47,215 nt of DNA from Aquitalea pelogenes (GTDB lineage: Bacteria > Pseudomonadota > Gammaproteobacteria > Burkholderiales > Chromobacteriaceae), in NCBI RefSeq assembly GCF_001515305.1, contig NZ_LNQV01000034.1, positions 1 to 47,215 of the forward strand, in the 5' to 3' direction. The stretch's first letter is position 1. Each line of letters starts with the position of its first letter. Under the pieces are notes generated by a model. The model searched no databases, had not been told where the DNA came from, and was given only the letters and a program-made list of their open reading frames with translations. This document shows, piece by piece, positions 20,043 through 29,070 of this stretch. The translations under genes were made by a program, and so were the position numbers.

Positions 20043-20092
20043 TTCTTCGCGACGGAAGCATCGCTGGTTTCATGCCGTGCCCTGCCTGAGAT

Positions 20093-20117
20093 AACGCCCA
20101 TTTTCATGGGCGTTTGA
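20093..20117 (+). terminator. Hairpin between fabH and fabD
   Basis: AACGCCCA/TGGGCGTT form a perfect 8-bp stem over TTTTCA. The following T-tract is short (TTTGATCT), so readthrough is likely and it may act as an attenuator. Confidence 0.45.
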
Positions 20118-20195
20118 TCTGACTGCTTGGCAGCAAGGTCTGATTGCCTCATCCTTCCGTCGATTATTATTCCGTCGAAATTGCGGAGACTGTCT

Positions 20196-21125
20196 ATGGC
20201 GTTTGCCTTTCTCTTTCCCGGTCAGGGCTCGCAAAGCCTGAAAATGATGGACGGCTTTGCCGACCTGCCGGTGGTGAAACACACCTTCGAAGAAGCCTCC
20301 ACCGCGCTGGGCGTGGACCTGTGGGCCATGCTGCAGGCTGACAGTGCCGAGGCCATCAATGCCACCGTCAACACCCAGCCCATCATGCTGGCTGCCGGTG
20401 TGGCGACTTACCTTGCCTGGCAGGATGTCAGCGGTCTGCAACCTTCTGTTGTGGCCGGTCACAGCCTGGGTGAATACACCGCCCTGGTTGCCGCCGGTGC
20501 GCTGCCGTTTGCCGAAGCGGTAAAACTGGTACGCCTGCGTGCCGAAGCCATGCAGAACGCCGTACCGGCCGGTCAGGGTGCCATGGCGGCCATCCTGAAC
20601 CTGTCGGACGATGAGGTGCGCGCTGCCTGTGCCGAAGCGGCCAATGGCGAAGTGGTGGAAGCCGTCAATTTCAACTCCCCCGGTCAGGTGGTGATTGCCG
20701 GTAGCAAGGCTGCTGTCGAGCGCGCCATGGAAGCCTGCAAGGCACGCGGTGCCAAGCGTGCGCTGCCGCTGCCGGTATCGGTGCCTTCGCACTGTGCGCT
20801 GATGAAGCCGGCCGGCATGCAGCTGGCCGAGGCCCTGCTGCAAGTACACATCAATACCCCGGCCATTCCGGTGCTGCACAATGCCGACGTGGCCAGCTAC
20901 AGCGATGCGGCCGATATCCGCGATGCGCTGGTGCGCCAGCTGTACAGCCCGGTGCGCTGGACCGAAACCATCCAGAAGCTGGCAGCCGACGGCATCGTCA
21001 GCATGGCCGAGTGCGGCCCTGGCAAGGTGCTGGCTGGTCTGGCCAAGCGTATCGACGGCAACGTCAAGTGCCTGGCACTGACCGATGCTGCCGCGCTGCA
21101 AGCGGCCAAGGCCGAACTGCAATGA
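20196..21125 (+). CDS. fabD: Malonyl-CoA:ACP transacylase
   Basis: FabD moves malonyl from CoA to ACP. The 309-residue protein starts AFAFLFPGQGSQSLKMM. The nucleophile is Ser90 in VAGHSLGEYTAL, with QGAMAAI and the PSHCALM segment that carries the catalytic His. Start 20196 has GCGGAG upstream and the exact family N-terminus; the in-frame ATG at 20127 falls in the intergenic region. Confidence 0.96.
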   Translation: MAFAFLFPGQGSQSLKMMDGFADLPVVKHTFEEASTALGVDLWAMLQADSAEAINATVNTQPIMLAAGVATYLAWQDVSGLQPSVVAGHSLGEYTALVAAGALPFAEAVKLVRLRAEAMQNAVPAGQGAMAAILNLSDDEVRAACAEAANGEVVEAVNFNSPGQVVIAGSKAAVERAMEACKARGAKRALPLPVSVPSHCALMKPAGMQLAEALLQVHINTPAIPVLHNADVASYSDAADIRDALVRQLYSPVRWTETIQKLAADGIVSMAECGPGKVLAGLAKRIDGNVKCLALTDAAALQAAKAELQ

Positions 21126-21194
21126 TATTCATCCGTCAGCGCCGCCTGGCCGGCACTGGCGGATGTTGAAGTACACAACAAGGAGACATCCTCA

Positions 21195-21932
21195 ATGAGT
21201 CTGCAAGGCAAAGTAGCCCTGGTTACCGGCGCTTCGCGTGGCATTGGCGCAGCCATTGCCGATGCGCTGCAAGCCGAGGGCGCCATTGTCATTGGTACCG
21301 CGACTTCCGAGTCCGGTGCTGCTGCCATCCATGAGCGTCTGGCTGCCAACGGTGGTGCCGGTCGCGTGCTCAACGTGACGGAAGACGGTGCCATCGAAGC
21401 GCTGGTTGACGCCATCGACAAGGAATTCGGCGCGGTGGCCATTCTGGTCAATAATGCCGGCATTACCCGCGACGGCCTGCTGATGCGCATGAAGGACGAC
21501 GACTGGGATGCCATCATGGATACCAACCTGAAGTCGGTATTCAAGGCATCCAAGGCAGTACTGCGCGGCATGATGAAGGCCCGCTGGGGCCGTATCATCA
21601 ACATCGCTTCGGTGGTGGGTGCAACCGGCAACCCCGGTCAGACCAACTACGCAGCGGCCAAAGCCGGTATCATGGGCTTCACCAAGTCCATGGCACGTGA
21701 GGTTGGCAGTCGCAATATCACGGTAAACTGTGTGGCACCGGGTTTTATCGATACCGACATGACCCGTGCACTGCCGGAAGAACAGCGCACCGCGCTGGTG
21801 GGCCAGATTTCCCTGGGCCGCCTGGGCGATGCCAAGGATATTGCTGATGCAACCGCCTTCCTGGCATCGGACCGTGCGGCCTATATCACCGGCCAAACAC
21901 TGCATGTCAATGGCGGCATGTTCATGCCTTAA
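21195..21932 (+). CDS. fabG: 3-oxoacyl-ACP reductase
   Basis: FabG is the NADPH-dependent ketoreductase of fatty-acid elongation. The 245 residues hold TGASRGIG (11-18), VNNAGITRD, and the catalytic Ser139-Tyr152-Lys156 set within NIASVVG and NYAAAK. The C-terminus TGQTLHVNGGMFM is typical. AAGGAG lies eight bases before the ATG. Its place in the fab cluster separates it from the unrelated SDR at 28324. Confidence 0.97.
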   Translation: MSLQGKVALVTGASRGIGAAIADALQAEGAIVIGTATSESGAAAIHERLAANGGAGRVLNVTEDGAIEALVDAIDKEFGAVAILVNNAGITRDGLLMRMKDDDWDAIMDTNLKSVFKASKAVLRGMMKARWGRIINIASVVGATGNPGQTNYAAAKAGIMGFTKSMAREVGSRNITVNCVAPGFIDTDMTRALPEEQRTALVGQISLGRLGDAKDIADATAFLASDRAAYITGQTLHVNGGMFMP

Positions 21933-22040
21933 CCGGTCCTGTCGAACAAAAGACAAGATTTAGGTGGGCTGCTCTAATTTTTTTTTGTAGAATACACGGG
22001 TTTTGTGATCCCGAATCAGAAAGGTCAAGGGTTTAGACAA

Positions 22041-22280
22041 ATGGAAAACATCGAAGCGCGCGTTAAAAAGATCGTTGCCGAACAACTGGGCGTGAACGAA
22101 GCTGAAGTCAAGATCGAATCGTCCTTCGTTGATGATCTGGGCGCTGACTCCCTCGACACCGTTGAGCTGGTAATGGCTCTGGAAGAAGAGTTCGAGTGCG
22201 AAATCCCGGACGAAGAAGCTGAAAAGATCACCACTGTTCAGCAAGCCGTTGATTACGTTACCGCCCACCTGAACAAGTAA
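22041..22280 (+). CDS. acpP: Acyl carrier protein
   Basis: A 79-residue acidic carrier. The phosphopantetheine serine is Ser37 in [12 protein letters not shown]. The chain starts [17 protein letters not shown]. The ATG at 22041 is chosen over the in-frame codon at 22005 because it matches the family start. The DNA just upstream carries a run of nine T (21978-21986) followed by TAGAAT at 21988-21993, which may be a -10 box for a dedicated acpP promoter; no good -35 accompanies it. Confidence 0.97.
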   Translation: MENIEARVKKIVAEQLGVNEAEVKIESSFVDDLGADSLDTVELVMALEEEFECEIPDEEAEKITTVQQAVDYVTAHLNK

Positions 22281-22298
22281 TACTTTCAGGCCTGTACA

Positions 22299-22345
22299 GG
22301 ACCTCTGCGCGGTGTGGCCTTGGCTCGCCTGCAGAGGTTCTTTTG
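22299..22345 (+). terminator. Terminator after acpP
   Basis: ACCTCTGC (22301-22308) pairs with GCAGAGGT (22331-22338) over a long loop, followed by TCTTTTGTTAT. The position after the very highly expressed acpP gene is the usual place for partial termination before fabF. Confidence 0.7.
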
Positions 22346-22445
22346 TTATAGAGGGTTCCAAACGTCCGTTTGACTGTCATCAACTTCACACGGAAGTTGT
22401 GGGATCATCGGGAGACTGCCTCCCCTCTACTCACGGAGATTCTTC

Positions 22446-23687
22446 GTGTCCAAACGCAGAGTTGTAGTAACCGGTCTGGGACATATTTCCCCGGTCGGCA
22501 ATGATGTTGCCACTGGCTGGGCCAATCTGTTGGCCGGCAAGAGCGGCATTGGCAAAGTGACCCGTTTTGATGCCAGCGACCTGAATTGCCAGATCGCCGG
22601 CGAGGTCAAGGACTTCGACATCAGCGCGTATATTTCCCCCAAGGAAGCGCGTCGTTCCGACCTGTTCATCCACTACGGCATTGCAGCAGCGCTGCAGGCT
22701 GTGGCTGATGCCGGCCTGGACGATGTGGCTGATCTGGACAAGACCCGCGTTGGCGTCAACATCGGTTCCGGTATCGGCGGTCTGCCGCTGATCGAGGAAA
22801 CCGGCGTGGCCGTACAGGAAAACGGCATCCGCAAGATCGGTCCTTTCTTCATCCCCGGTTCGCTGATCAACCTGATCGCCGGCCACGTCTCCATCCTGAA
22901 GGGCTATCAGGGCCCGTCGTATGGCATCGTGTCTGCCTGCACTACCGGTGCGCACTGCATCGGCGATGCAGCCCGGATGATTCAGTATGGCGATGCCGAC
23001 GTGATGGTGGCCGGTGGTGCCGAAGGTGCCATTTCCAAGCTGGGCATGGGCGGTTTTGCCGCCATGAAGGCGCTGTCCACCCGCAATGACGATCCGGAAA
23101 CCGCGTCCCGTCCGTGGGACAAGGGCCGTGACGGCTTTGTGATGGGCGAAGGAGCCGGTGTGCTGGTGCTGGAAGAATACGAGCACGCGGTCAAGCGCGG
23201 TGCGCGTATCTATGCCGAGCTGATCGGCTTTGGCATGAGTTCCGATGCCCACCACATTACCGCTCCGAATGCGGATGGCCCGGCCCGCGGCGTGCAGAAC
23301 GCACTGCGCGATGCCCGGATCAACCCGGATCAGGTGCAGTATGTGAATGCGCACGGCACTTCCACCCCGCTGGGTGATGCCAACGAAACCAGCGCGCTGA
23401 AGATTGCCTTTGGCGATCACGCCAAGAAGCTGGTGGTGAACTCCACCAAGTCGATGACCGGCCACTTGCTGGGCGGTGCTGGCGGCGTGGAAGCCATCTA
23501 CTCCATCCTGGCGCTGTACAACCAGGTATCGCCGCCCACCATCAACCTGCACGAGCAGGATGTGGAAGCCGGTTGCGATCTGGACTACGTGGCCAATACC
23601 GCCCGTGACATGAAGATCGACATCGCCATTTCCAACTCGTTTGGTTTTGGTGGTACCAACGGTACCCTGGTGTTCAAGCGCATGTAA
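22446..23687 (+). CDS. fabF: 3-oxoacyl-ACP synthase II (KAS II)
   Basis: FabF elongates acyl-ACP. The 413-residue product has the catalytic Cys165 in VSACTTGAH, His residues in [12 protein letters not shown] and [13 protein letters not shown], and the C-terminal [15 protein letters not shown]. The start is GTG at 22446 with ACGGAG upstream; the family N-terminus [11 protein letters not shown] follows immediately, and no ATG fits. The stop TAA overlaps an ATG in the next frame (TAATG), but that ATG is probably not the pabB start. Confidence 0.96.
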   Translation: MSKRRVVVTGLGHISPVGNDVATGWANLLAGKSGIGKVTRFDASDLNCQIAGEVKDFDISAYISPKEARRSDLFIHYGIAAALQAVADAGLDDVADLDKTRVGVNIGSGIGGLPLIEETGVAVQENGIRKIGPFFIPGSLINLIAGHVSILKGYQGPSYGIVSACTTGAHCIGDAARMIQYGDADVMVAGGAEGAISKLGMGGFAAMKALSTRNDDPETASRPWDKGRDGFVMGEGAGVLVLEEYEHAVKRGARIYAELIGFGMSSDAHHITAPNADGPARGVQNALRDARINPDQVQYVNAHGTSTPLGDANETSALKIAFGDHAKKLVVNSTKSMTGHLLGGAGGVEAIYSILALYNQVSPPTINLHEQDVEAGCDLDYVANTARDMKIDIAISNSFGFGGTNGTLVFKRM

Positions 23688-23734
23688 TGGCCGACGCGTG
23701 TTGCGGTGCTGCTGCGCCGCAACGCGAAAACGCA

Positions 23735-23762
23735 TTGACAGCCCGAACCGCTGCGATACACT
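23735..23762 (+). promoter_or_regulatory. Promoter of pabB-pabC
   Basis: A perfect TTGACA (23735-23740), a 16-base spacer and TACACT (23757-23762, 4/6). A start near 23769 lies between fabF and the chosen pabB ATG at 23816, which would give folate genes expression separate from the fab transcript. Confidence 0.55.
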
Positions 23763-23815
23763 CGCGGCGGTTTTCTTTTTTTGCGGCGCGCTCCATGCCG
23801 CTGTATGGAACAGGC

Positions 23816-25108
23816 ATGTTTACCGAACGACTCGACTTCCTTCCCGACCTGCTGGCCCTGCATGCCGCCCATCGTGCGGAATTCCCCTTCCTGCTGATGT
23901 CCTCCGGCGATCAGGGCTGGGACATGCTGTTTGCCGCAGAAAGCACCACCCTGTATCACGGCGGGGAAGGGGAGGCTTTTGTCGAGGCCTTGCGCGGTTT
24001 CCAGCCGCAGGAAGTGGATAACCCGCATGGCCTGCCCTTTGTTGGCGGCTATTTCCTCTATCTGGGTTACGACTTGCTGTCGCAGTTTGAAGCCAAGGTG
24101 GACGAGGCACTGCCGGACAGCTTTCCGCTGGCGGCCATGGCGCGGGTTCCGGCTGCATTGTTGATCAACCGGCGTGAGCAAAGCGCCTGGCTGGTGGCCG
24201 AAACGGCTGGTCAATTGCAGCGCCTGCAACAGCTGGTACACGGCATTGCGCCATTCAACCCGCATCCGGTCAGCTTGCTATCGCTGCAAGAAGACCCGCC
24301 GCAGTGGTATACCGATGCCGTGCTGCGGCTGAAGCAGTACATCTATGAAGGTGATGTGTTCCAGGTGAACATTTCGCGCGGCTGGCGCGCCGAACTGGGG
24401 CCCGATGTTGCCGCGCCGGACCTGTTTGCCGCGCTGCGCCGTGCCAATCCCGCGCCGTTTTCTGCACTGGCGGATTTTGGTCAGGCGCAGATTGTCAGCT
24501 CCTCGCCCGAGCGCCTGGTGCGGGTGCGCGATGGCTGGGCCGACACCCGCCCGATCGCCGGCACCCATCCGCGCTCGCCCGACCCGACCGAAGATGCCGC
24601 CCTCAAGCAGCGGCTGATCTCCAGCATCAAGGAGCGCGCCGAGCACGTGATGCTGATCGACCTGGAACGCAATGACCTGGGGCGTATCAGCCAGCCCGGC
24701 ACAGTGGAAGTGAACGAACTGATGGCGGTGGAAAGCTATGCCTACGTTCACCATATCGAATCCAATATCCGTGGGCGTTTGCGTGAGGAAATCACCCCCG
24801 CCGACACCATCCGCGCACTGTTCCCCGGTGGCACCATCACCGGCTGCCCCAAGGTGCGCACCATGCAGATCATCCGCGAGCTGGAAAACAGCGCACGTCG
24901 TGCCTATACCGGCAGCCTGGGCTATCTCAACCGTGATGGCAGCATGGACCTGAATATCCTGATCCGCACTTTCATGCAGGAAGGGCAGCAGCTGCGCTTC
25001 CGTGCCGGTGGCGGCATCGTGGCGGATTCGGATCCGGAACGCGAATTGCAGGAAACCCGCCACAAGGCACGCGGCCTGCTGCGTGCGCTGGGGGTGGAGC
25101 AAGCCTGA
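23816..25108 (+). CDS. pabB: Aminodeoxychorismate synthase component I
   Basis: PabB aminates chorismate on the way to p-aminobenzoate and folate. The 430-residue protein has the chorismate-binding core: YEGDVFQVNISRGW, SSSPERLVRV, ERAEHVMLIDLERNDLGR, FPGGTITGCPKVR, and RFRAGGGIVADSDPE. The motif that is PIKGT in E. coli PabB reads PIAGT here, with Ala as in anthranilate synthases. Its coupling to pabC by TGATG and its distance from trp genes favour PabB. Start 23816 has GGA six bases upstream and lies just downstream of a good promoter; the frame is open back to 23687, but that part reads unlike the family. Confidence 0.88.
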   Translation: MFTERLDFLPDLLALHAAHRAEFPFLLMSSGDQGWDMLFAAESTTLYHGGEGEAFVEALRGFQPQEVDNPHGLPFVGGYFLYLGYDLLSQFEAKVDEALPDSFPLAAMARVPAALLINRREQSAWLVAETAGQLQRLQQLVHGIAPFNPHPVSLLSLQEDPPQWYTDAVLRLKQYIYEGDVFQVNISRGWRAELGPDVAAPDLFAALRRANPAPFSALADFGQAQIVSSSPERLVRVRDGWADTRPIAGTHPRSPDPTEDAALKQRLISSIKERAEHVMLIDLERNDLGRISQPGTVEVNELMAVESYAYVHHIESNIRGRLREEITPADTIRALFPGGTITGCPKVRTMQIIRELENSARRAYTGSLGYLNRDGSMDLNILIRTFMQEGQQLRFRAGGGIVADSDPERELQETRHKARGLLRALGVEQA

Positions 25109-25923
25109 TGGCCATGCTGATCAACGGCCAGCCGGGCGAGCAGGTTTCCGCACTGGATCGTGGCCTGGCCTATGGCGACGGTATCTATCGCACCATTGAA
25201 ATCCGTGCTGGCCAGCCCCGCTTGTGGACCTGGCAATACCGGCGGCTGGTGGCGGATGCCCGACGTTTGAAGCTGCCGGTGCCGGATGCAGCCCTGCTAC
25301 TGGATGAGATCGGTCAACTGGCAGGCGGCCTGGAGCAAGGCGTGGCCAAGATTGTACTCACCCGCGGTGTAGGCGCGCGCGGCTATGCCATGCCTGCCGA
25401 TGTTCGGCCTACCCGCATGGTGTCCGTCACCGCCTGGGCCGGCTATCCGCCCGAGCGTGCCCGTGACGGGGTGCATGTGCGCTGGTGCGACACCCGGCTG
25501 GCCTGTCAGCCACTGCTTGCCGGTATCAAGCACCTGAACCGGCTGGAAAACGTGCTGGCCCGCTCGGAATGGTCTGACCCGGACATTCACGAAGGCCTGA
25601 TGCTGGACACGCGCGGCCTGCTGGTGGAAGCCACCATGAGCAATGTCTATCTGGTGACCGGGCAGCAGATCATCACCCCGAAACTGGATCAGAGCGGTGT
25701 GCAAGGCATGCTGCGCGACTGGCTGTTTGCCCATGCCCCGCAACTGGGTTACCCCTTGGTCGAGGCTGAAATCCTGCCCGCGCAATTGCAGGCTGCCGAT
25801 GCGGTCTTCCTGTCCAATAGTCTGATCGGCCTGTGGCCGGTGGCCAGTATCGACGGCCAGAGCCTGCCGCACGCTCATCCCTGTTGCGCACAGCTGCAGG
25901 CCTTGCTGGCAGCTGAGAACTGA
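25108..25923 (+). CDS. pabC: Aminodeoxychorismate lyase
   Basis: PabC is a PLP fold-type IV enzyme that releases pyruvate from aminodeoxychorismate to give p-aminobenzoate. The 271 residues include DRGLAYGDGIYRTI, the PLP Lys141 in LAGIKHLNRLENVLARSEW and the later EATMSNVYLV. The ATG overlaps the pabB stop by one base. In E. coli pabC also follows fabF, so the context is conserved. Confidence 0.95.
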   Translation: MAMLINGQPGEQVSALDRGLAYGDGIYRTIEIRAGQPRLWTWQYRRLVADARRLKLPVPDAALLLDEIGQLAGGLEQGVAKIVLTRGVGARGYAMPADVRPTRMVSVTAWAGYPPERARDGVHVRWCDTRLACQPLLAGIKHLNRLENVLARSEWSDPDIHEGLMLDTRGLLVEATMSNVYLVTGQQIITPKLDQSGVQGMLRDWLFAHAPQLGYPLVEAEILPAQLQAADAVFLSNSLIGLWPVASIDGQSLPHAHPCCAQLQALLAAEN

Positions 25924-26104
25924 TTACTGTCGCCAAGTCCCTATCTCCGCCCGCTGTATTCGCTTAGATAAAATTTGCATAAGGTTTGCTGATTAAATTA
26001 TTTCTGGCGCTAAATAGTGCTCGCTATAGTGGCAGCCACGATGAAGGGAGCGGTTTCCCTTCCGTGTTCCGGCCTGCATCCGCGATGCGCCAAGGAGAAT
26101 CAGC

Positions 26105-26983
26105 ATGGTGGCAGCCAGCCTGCTGGAACAGCTTGCCTGTCAACAGCCCGCCGCACTGGCACCCATCGAACACGACCTGGCTTTCATCAACCAGCTGCTG
26201 AACGCGCACCAGTTCGAACAATTCCCCCTCAGCCTGCAAGCCGGACGCGTGCGTGGCCGCCACGAAGAATGGCGTTTCCGCTCGGTATTCCAGCCGGTGT
26301 ATGCGCTGGAGGCCGATGGCGCTACGCGCCTGTGGTCGGTGGAGGCACTGGCGCGGGTGACTGACAGCTTTGGCGGCCAGTTGATTCCCACCGTATTGTT
26401 TGCTGCCGAAACCTCACCGCGCCGCTCGGTGTTTCTCGACCGTCAGCTGCGCTGTCTGCACCTGCTCAATTTCCTGCTGCAACACCCGGGGCCGGACCTG
26501 ATCCTGTCGCTCAATGTGAATGCCCAGCATCTGGTGAATGTCAGCGAGGCGCACGGCCAGTTTTTTGCCGAAGTGCTGCAACAGCTGAATATCCCGGCCA
26601 GCCGCATCTGTCTGGAAGTGGTGGAAGACGCCGTCAGCGATCCACTACGCCTGCTGGAAGCCGTGCAGCGCTATCGCAGCCTGGGTTTCCGTATTGCGCT
26701 GGACGACTTTGGCCAGGGTGCATCCAATCTGGAGCGCGTCTGGTTGCTGGAGCCGGATTACGTCAAGCTGGACAAGGTGCTGATGCGCCATGCGCTGATG
26801 CGCCCCAGCGTGCGCGACAAGCTGGCCAAACTGGTGGACATCCTGCACCTGCACGGTGCGCAGGTGGTAGGCGAGGGGATAGAAAGCGCGATGCAGCTGG
26901 ATATCGCCCGCGCTGCCGGCTGTGATTTCGTGCAGGGCTTCCATCTGGCGCGCCCGGCAGAGTTGCTCGGTCTGCCGGCCTGA
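26105..26983 (+). CDS. Stand-alone EAL-domain c-di-GMP phosphodiesterase
   Basis: A 292-residue cytoplasmic protein with a short N-terminal helical segment (1-55) and one EAL domain. Residues needed for metal and substrate binding are visible: Glu80 of SVEALARV, Asn138 (LSLNVNAQ), Glu171 (CLEVVEDA), Asp200-Asp201 (ALDDFGQGASN), Lys221 (YVKLDK) and Glu257 (VVGEGIES). It is therefore likely active, and no GGDEF or sensor domain is attached. AAGGAG lies eight bases before the ATG. The 181-base gap in front is AT-rich; TATAGT at 26025-26030 is a possible -10 box without a convincing -35. Confidence 0.92.
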   Translation: MVAASLLEQLACQQPAALAPIEHDLAFINQLLNAHQFEQFPLSLQAGRVRGRHEEWRFRSVFQPVYALEADGATRLWSVEALARVTDSFGGQLIPTVLFAAETSPRRSVFLDRQLRCLHLLNFLLQHPGPDLILSLNVNAQHLVNVSEAHGQFFAEVLQQLNIPASRICLEVVEDAVSDPLRLLEAVQRYRSLGFRIALDDFGQGASNLERVWLLEPDYVKLDKVLMRHALMRPSVRDKLAKLVDILHLHGAQVVGEGIESAMQLDIARAAGCDFVQGFHLARPAELLGLPA

Positions 26984-27013
26984 ACCTCCAGTTGGCGGTG
27001 TCATGCCGCACGC

Positions 27014-27307
27014 TTACCCTTCCAGCGGGACAAACCACTCCATGTGACGTGCGCCCCCCAGGCTCTCCAGCCCGTGATCGTGCAGTGCCTGCTGCAATTG
27101 CAGCAAGAAGGCCTGCTCATCCGCAATGCCGCGATACACTTCCATCCAGGTTTGCTGTGCCTGCTGCGCGTTGTCATCCTGCCGTCGCATCAGGCTGACT
27201 TCCACGCCCTGCTGTGCCAGTGCGGCCTGCATCTGCCGCAGCAGGGGCAGCCAAGCCGGCCCGTCGATGGTGGCAATCTTGTAATACACATACAGCTCGC
27301 TGGTCAT
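27014..27307 (-). CDS. DUF4936 family protein
   Basis: A 97-residue protein (TSELYVYYKIA...) with the LYVYYK start and GGARHMEWFVPL end seen in the DUF4936 family, which is common in betaproteobacteria and has no known function. The start at 27307 has AGGAAGGAAA upstream; the longer frame to 27352 adds a Cys-rich stretch without support. It is convergent with the EAL gene and divergent from tyrA. Confidence 0.75.
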   Translation of the reverse strand: MTSELYVYYKIATIDGPAWLPLLRQMQAALAQQGVEVSLMRRQDDNAQQAQQTWMEVYRGIADEQAFLLQLQQALHDHGLESLGGARHMEWFVPLEG

Positions 27308-27431
27308 GCTGGGCTTTCCTTCCTGAGGCATGCAGGCTTTGCAGTCGCGCAAAATCGCTTATCATAGACCACTTCGCCCACGCTGGTGGGCATCTGGCAA
27401 ACCAGGTGACAGTGCAGGAAAGGGGAGTGGT

Positions 27432-28322
27432 GTGCAGCAGGGTATTACCACCTTGGTGGTGGTTGGCGTCGGTTTGATTGGTGGCTCGTTTGCCTTGTCG
27501 CTCAAACGCGCAGGCAAGGTGCAACACGTCATCGGCGTTGGTCGCACACTGGAAAACCTCACCCGTGCGCTGGAACTGGGCGTGGTGGATGAAATCAGCC
27601 AGGATCTGGCTGCCGTGGCCAGCCGGGCCGATATGGTATTGCTGGCCTGCCCGGTGGGGCAGATGGGCAGGATGATGCAGGCCATGGCCCCGCATTTGCA
27701 ACCGCATGCCATCGTGACCGATGCCGGTAGTACCAAGGGCGACGTGGCCCAGCTGTTTGCCCAATACCTGCCGGCGCAGCTGGCTAACTGTGTACCGGCC
27801 CACCCCATTGCCGGGTCTGATTTGTCTGGCGCTGCTGCAGCCCAGTACGGCCTGTATGAAAAGCGCAAGGTGGTGCTCACCCCCTTGCCGCAAACCACCA
27901 TGGCAGCCTGCGATACGGTGGCCGAACTGTGGCAGGCCTGTGGTGCCGTCATTCACCGTATGCGGCCGGAAGAACACGACAGTGTGTTTGCCACCGTCAG
28001 CCATCTGCCACACCTGCTGGCCTTTGCCTATGTCGGCATGGTGGCAGGCAAGCAAGATGCGCGGCGCTGTTTTGATTTTGCCGCCACCGGTTTTCGCGAT
28101 TTCACCCGCATTGCCGGCAGCCATCCGGAAATGTGGAAAGACATCACCATGGCCAATCGCAGCGCCTTGCTGGACGAACTGGAACGCTACCGCCAGGCGC
28201 TGGCCGACCTGACTGCCCAGGTAGAAGCGGCCGACGCCGATGCCCTGGCGCAGACATTTGAAACCGCCCGTGCCGCGCGTGTGGGCTGGTATCAGCGCTT
28301 CCTGCGCGAAGGACAAAGCTGA
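27432..28322 (+). CDS. tyrA: Prephenate dehydrogenase
   Basis: TyrA oxidatively decarboxylates prephenate to 4-hydroxyphenylpyruvate for tyrosine synthesis. The 296-residue product has the NAD-binding GVGLIGGSFALSL at its start, the VTDAGSTKG loop, the catalytic HPIAGSDLSG and the late VSHLPHLLAFAYV helix pair. The start is GTG at 27432, directly after AGGGGAG; the frame is open farther upstream but reads as non-coding. No chorismate mutase domain is fused. Confidence 0.92.
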   Translation: MQQGITTLVVVGVGLIGGSFALSLKRAGKVQHVIGVGRTLENLTRALELGVVDEISQDLAAVASRADMVLLACPVGQMGRMMQAMAPHLQPHAIVTDAGSTKGDVAQLFAQYLPAQLANCVPAHPIAGSDLSGAAAAQYGLYEKRKVVLTPLPQTTMAACDTVAELWQACGAVIHRMRPEEHDSVFATVSHLPHLLAFAYVGMVAGKQDARRCFDFAATGFRDFTRIAGSHPEMWKDITMANRSALLDELERYRQALADLTAQVEAADADALAQTFETARAARVGWYQRFLREGQS

Positions 28323-28323
28323 C

Positions 28324-29070
28324 ATGGCGCGCACCCTGCTGATTACCGGTGCCTCCCGGGGCATTGGCGCGGCCACTGCCTTGCAGGCCGCTGCCGCCGG
28401 GTGGCAGGTGGCAGTGAACTACCGGCAGGATGCCGCTGGCGCTGCACAGGTGGTGGCCAGCATTCAGGCAGCCGGAGGCGTGGCACAGGCTTTTCAGGCC
28501 GATGTGGCTGAGGAAGCGGACATCATCCGGCTGTTTGACGCTGTGGTTCAGCATTTTGGTGCGGTACACGGACTGGTCAACAATGCCGGCAGTACCGCGC
28601 CCATGGGCCGCTTGCAGGACTTCAGCGCCGCACGCATCCAGCACATGCTGCAACTGAATGTGGCTGGCCCCATGCTGTGCTGTCGCGAGGCGGTACGCCG
28701 CATGTCCACCGCCACTGGCGGGCAGGGCGGGGTCATCGTCAATGTTTCCTCCGCCGCCTCCCGGCTGGGGAGTGCTGGCGAATATGTCGATTACGCTGCC
28801 TGCAAGGGAGCCATCGACACTCTTACCCTGGGCTTGGCCCGCGAAGTGGCCGCCGAGGGCATTCGCGTCAACGCGGTCCGCCCCGGACTGATAGCAACCG
28901 GCATCCATGCCATCAGCGGCGAGCCCGGCCGGGTGGCCAGGCTGGCACCGGGGGTGCCCATGCAGCGTGGTGGATTGCCCGAGGAAGTAGCCGCCGCCAT
29001 TGTGTGGCTGCTGTCCGATGCTGCCAGTTTTTGCACCGGCAGCATCCTGGATGTCTCCGGCGGGCGTTAG
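28324..29070 (+). CDS. SDR family oxidoreductase
   Basis: A 248-residue classical short-chain dehydrogenase: TGASRGIGAATA at the N-terminus, LVNNAGSTAPMG, NVSSAASRLG, and the YAACKGAID active site, ending in TGSILDVSGGR. AAGGA lies eight bases before the ATG, one base after the tyrA stop, so it is cotranscribed with tyrA. The substrate is unknown. Its stop overlaps that of convergent tssM by four bases. Confidence 0.92.
   Translation: MARTLLITGASRGIGAATALQAAAAGWQVAVNYRQDAAGAAQVVASIQAAGGVAQAFQADVAEEADIIRLFDAVVQHFGAVHGLVNNAGSTAPMGRLQDFSAARIQHMLQLNVAGPMLCCREAVRRMSTATGGQGGVIVNVSSAASRLGSAGEYVDYAACKGAIDTLTLGLAREVAAEGIRVNAVRPGLIATGIHAISGEPGRVARLAPGVPMQRGGLPEEVAAAIVWLLSDAASFCTGSILDVSGGR

Noticed and set aside
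21971-22000. Dedicated acpP promoter in the T-rich stretch
   Set aside because: TAGAAT is a fair -10, but no -35 box lies at the right distance, so it is mentioned only in the acpP entry.
23687-23815. Start of pabB at the TAATG overlap with fabF
   Set aside because: The extension reads as non-family sequence and precedes a good promoter at 23735-23762; ATG 23816 fits better.
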